Shown here one piece after another: positions 4,970-6,473 of a stretch of 6,473 nt of DNA. The position numbers and the translations under genes were made by a program. The stretch covers positions 1 through 6,473 of the forward strand of contig DVHH01000194.1 of the NCBI GenBank assembly GCA_018712225.1, read 5' to 3'. Position 1 is the stretch's first letter, and each line of letters begins with the position of its first letter. The notes beneath the pieces are model-generated. The model was not told the origin of the DNA. It did not search any database and worked only from the letters and a program-made list of their open reading frames with translations. Source of the stretch: Scatomorpha intestinigallinarum. Its GTDB lineage: Bacteria > Bacillota > Clostridia > Oscillospirales > Oscillospiraceae.

Positions 4970-6064
4970 TCAAACGTTGAATCTGAATAGGGTGACGTCT
5001 CCGTCCTTCATGACGTAGTCCTTGCCCTCGGAGCGGACGAGGCCGCGCTCCTTGGCGGCGGCCATGCTGCCGCAGGTCTTGAGGTCCTCGAAGGCAACTA
5101 TCTCGGCCCTTATGAAGCCGCGCTCGAAGTCGGAGTGGATCTTGCCCGCGGCCTGGGGCGCGCGGGTGCCCTTCCTGATGGTCCAGGCGCGGCACTCGTC
5201 CGGCCCGCAGGTGAGGAAGCTGATGAGGCCCAGGAGCGCGTAGGAGCACTTTATGAGCCTGTCGAGGCCGGACTCGGTCAGGCCCAGCTCTTCAAGGAAC
5301 ATGGCCTTGTCCTCCTCGGGCAGCTCGCCTATCTCCTGCTCTATCTTGGCGCAGATGGGCAGCACCTGCGCGCCCTCTGAGGCGGCGACTTCCTCGACGG
5401 CCTTGTAGTATCCGTTTTCCGCATAGCCGCTCATGCCCGCCTCGTCGAGGTTCGCGGCGTAGATGACGGGCTTGAGGCTCAGCAGATCGCAGGTGGCGAT
5501 GAGCTCCCGCTCCTCCTCGGAGCAGTCGTAGCTGCGGGCGCTGCGGCCCTCGTTCAGGTGCGCCAGCAAGCCCTCGAACACGGCGGCCTCGTGCAGGAAC
5601 TTCTTGTCCCCGCCCTTGCCGGCCTTCTTGGCCTTCTCTATGCGGCGCTCGACAAGCTCCATGTCGGCCATGATGAGCTCAAGCTCGATTATCTCTATGT
5701 CCCGCCTGGGGTCCGCCCCGCCCTCGACGTGGATGATGTTCTCGTCGTCGAAGCAGCGCACGACGTGGACAATGGCGTCCGTGCGGCGTATGTTCTCCAG
5801 GAACTTGTTGCCCAGGCCCTCGCCCTTGGAGGCGCCCTTCACGAGCCCGGCTATGTCCACGAACTCGATGACGGCGGGCGTGTACTTCTTGGGCTTGTAG
5901 AGCTCCGCCAGGAAGTCCAGCCGCTCGTCCGGCACGGTGACCATGCCGACATTGGGCTCGATGGTGCAGAAGGGATAATTGGCGCTCTCCGCGCCGGCGT
6001 TCGTTATGGCGTTGAACAGCGTGCTCTTGCCCACGTTGGGCAGGCCGACGATTCCGAGCTTCAT
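4970..6064 (-). CDS. ychF: Redox-regulated ATPase/GTPase YchF (OLA1 family)
   Basis: This 364-residue protein is a conserved Obg-family P-loop NTPase that associates with ribosomes and, in characterised members, prefers ATP. The G domain has P-loop GLPNVGKST (7-15), switch II DIAGLVKGAS (70-79) with a hydrophobic residue in place of the catalytic Gln, and G4 motif NLDE (205-208) instead of the GTP-specific NKxD. A helical, charged segment (about 120-195) is inserted in the G domain. The C-terminal TGS domain (about 281-364) includes FLTCGPDECRAWTIRKGTRA and ends in FRFNV. The length is normal and no key residue is missing. The ATG at 6064 has AGGGAG 9 bases upstream. The gene has its own promoter and terminator and is probably monocistronic. 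Confidence 0.98.
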   Translation of the reverse strand: MKLGIVGLPNVGKSTLFNAITNAGAESANYPFCTIEPNVGMVTVPDERLDFLAELYKPKKYTPAVIEFVDIAGLVKGASKGEGLGNKFLENIRRTDAIVHVVRCFDDENIIHVEGGADPRRDIEIIELELIMADMELVERRIEKAKKAGKGGDKKFLHEAAVFEGLLAHLNEGRSARSYDCSEEERELIATCDLLSLKPVIYAANLDEAGMSGYAENGYYKAVEEVAASEGAQVLPICAKIEQEIGELPEEDKAMFLEELGLTESGLDRLIKCSYALLGLISFLTCGPDECRAWTIRKGTRAPQAAGKIHSDFERGFIRAEIVAFEDLKTCGSMAAAKERGLVRSEGKDYVMKDGDVTLFRFNV

Positions 6065-6114
6065 ATATCATATCTCCCTTATAAAACAGCGTTTGACCTG
6101 ATTTTAGCCGTAGT

Positions 6115-6143
6115 ATTATATCACAGCCCGACGCCAGTCTCAA
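6115..6143 (-). promoter_or_regulatory. Extended -10 sigma-A promoter of ychF
   Basis: On the minus strand TTGAGA (6143-6138), a 17-base spacer and TATAAT (6120-6115) are present, with TGA immediately before the -10 giving the extended TGnTATAAT motif. Transcription should start near 6108, about 45 bases before the ATG. The promoter ends about 28 bases from the edge of repeat copy B. Confidence 0.9.
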
Positions 6144-6170
6144 GAGCATTATTCCCGCGCGGCGAGGGCG

Positions 6171-6473
6171 GCGGGCGGCGAGGGCCGCCCGCAAAGGGGG
6201 AACCCCCGGCGAGGGTTCCCCCTTTACCCCCTCCTGCGCTTCTTTGGCATAGAGAAACGCCCAGGGGCTCCGCCCCTGGACCCCGCCCGCTTTTTTGTAA
6301 AAAAGCGGGGCAAAAAACTTTTAGACGCCAATCTACATCCGACCCAAACCCCTCGCCGTGGCGGCGAGTGATTCAATCCGTCCGCGAAGCGGACACCTCA
6401 GCGGCCGAGTGGCACCTCCCACGCGAGTGGGAGAGGCGGGTGGGTCCCGAAACCTCACGGGGGCGCTGCCACC
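6171..6473 (-). repeat. Multi-hairpin dispersed repeat, copy B (inverted, runs off the window)
   Basis: The reverse complement of this stretch aligns along its whole length with 929-1252. It shares the 67-base and 59-base identical blocks, the 13-bp stem-loop and the terminal 9-bp stem (here 6171-6179 with 6184-6192, loop changed by one base). It differs in the middle: the CCGCGCGC hairpin module of copy A is replaced by an unrelated short sequence (about 6246-6260), and the segment at about 6321-6350 differs. The hairpin at 6352-6368 has one base pair swapped relative to copy A. No gene is visible in it and copy B continues beyond the right edge. Confidence 0.85.

Overview
The window looks like chromosomal DNA of a GC-rich Clostridia (Firmicutes) bacterium, probably an Oscillospiraceae-like gut commensal. 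The evidence is a perfect CIRCE operator, canonical sigma-A promoters, strong GGAGG ribosome binding sites, Clostridia-type XRE membrane regulator remnants, and gene-free stretches packed with GC-rich hairpins. The family-level placement is inference.

Left edge (1-747, plus strand): the last 31 codons of a large serine recombinase with a DUF4368-type tail run directly into an XRE-family regulator that has lost its start and most of its helix-turn-helix. This reads as the right end of an integrated mobile element that interrupted a host regulator gene.

748-1572 carries no credible gene. It holds (a) five short GC-rich hairpins, each with GTAG at its 5' foot, one on the plus strand and four on the minus strand, the latter in a ~70-bp tandem array; and (b) a ~320-bp chain of stem-loops (copy A). 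A second copy (copy B) lies inverted at the right edge (6171-6473) and runs out of the window.

1573-6143 is an ordinary core block, all on the minus strand, with each transcription unit bounded by its own terminator. In the direction of transcription these are ychF (ribosome-associated P-loop ATPase/GTPase; promoter at 6115-6143, UUCG terminator at 4922-4946), a polar amino acid ABC importer operon (lipoprotein binding protein, permease, ATPase; promoter at 4735-4763, internal hairpin at 3764-3792, terminator at 2173-2201), and a small heat shock protein under a CIRCE/HrcA operator (terminator at 1532-1565). In the importer, the lipoprotein captures the substrate outside the membrane, the permease forms the channel and the ATPase drives transport.

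The genes are conventional. The unusual content is the repeat DNA: REP-like GTAG hairpins, a multi-hairpin dispersed repeat in two inverted copies around the 5-kb gene block with a compensatory base-pair swap between copies, and the recombinase/regulator junction.
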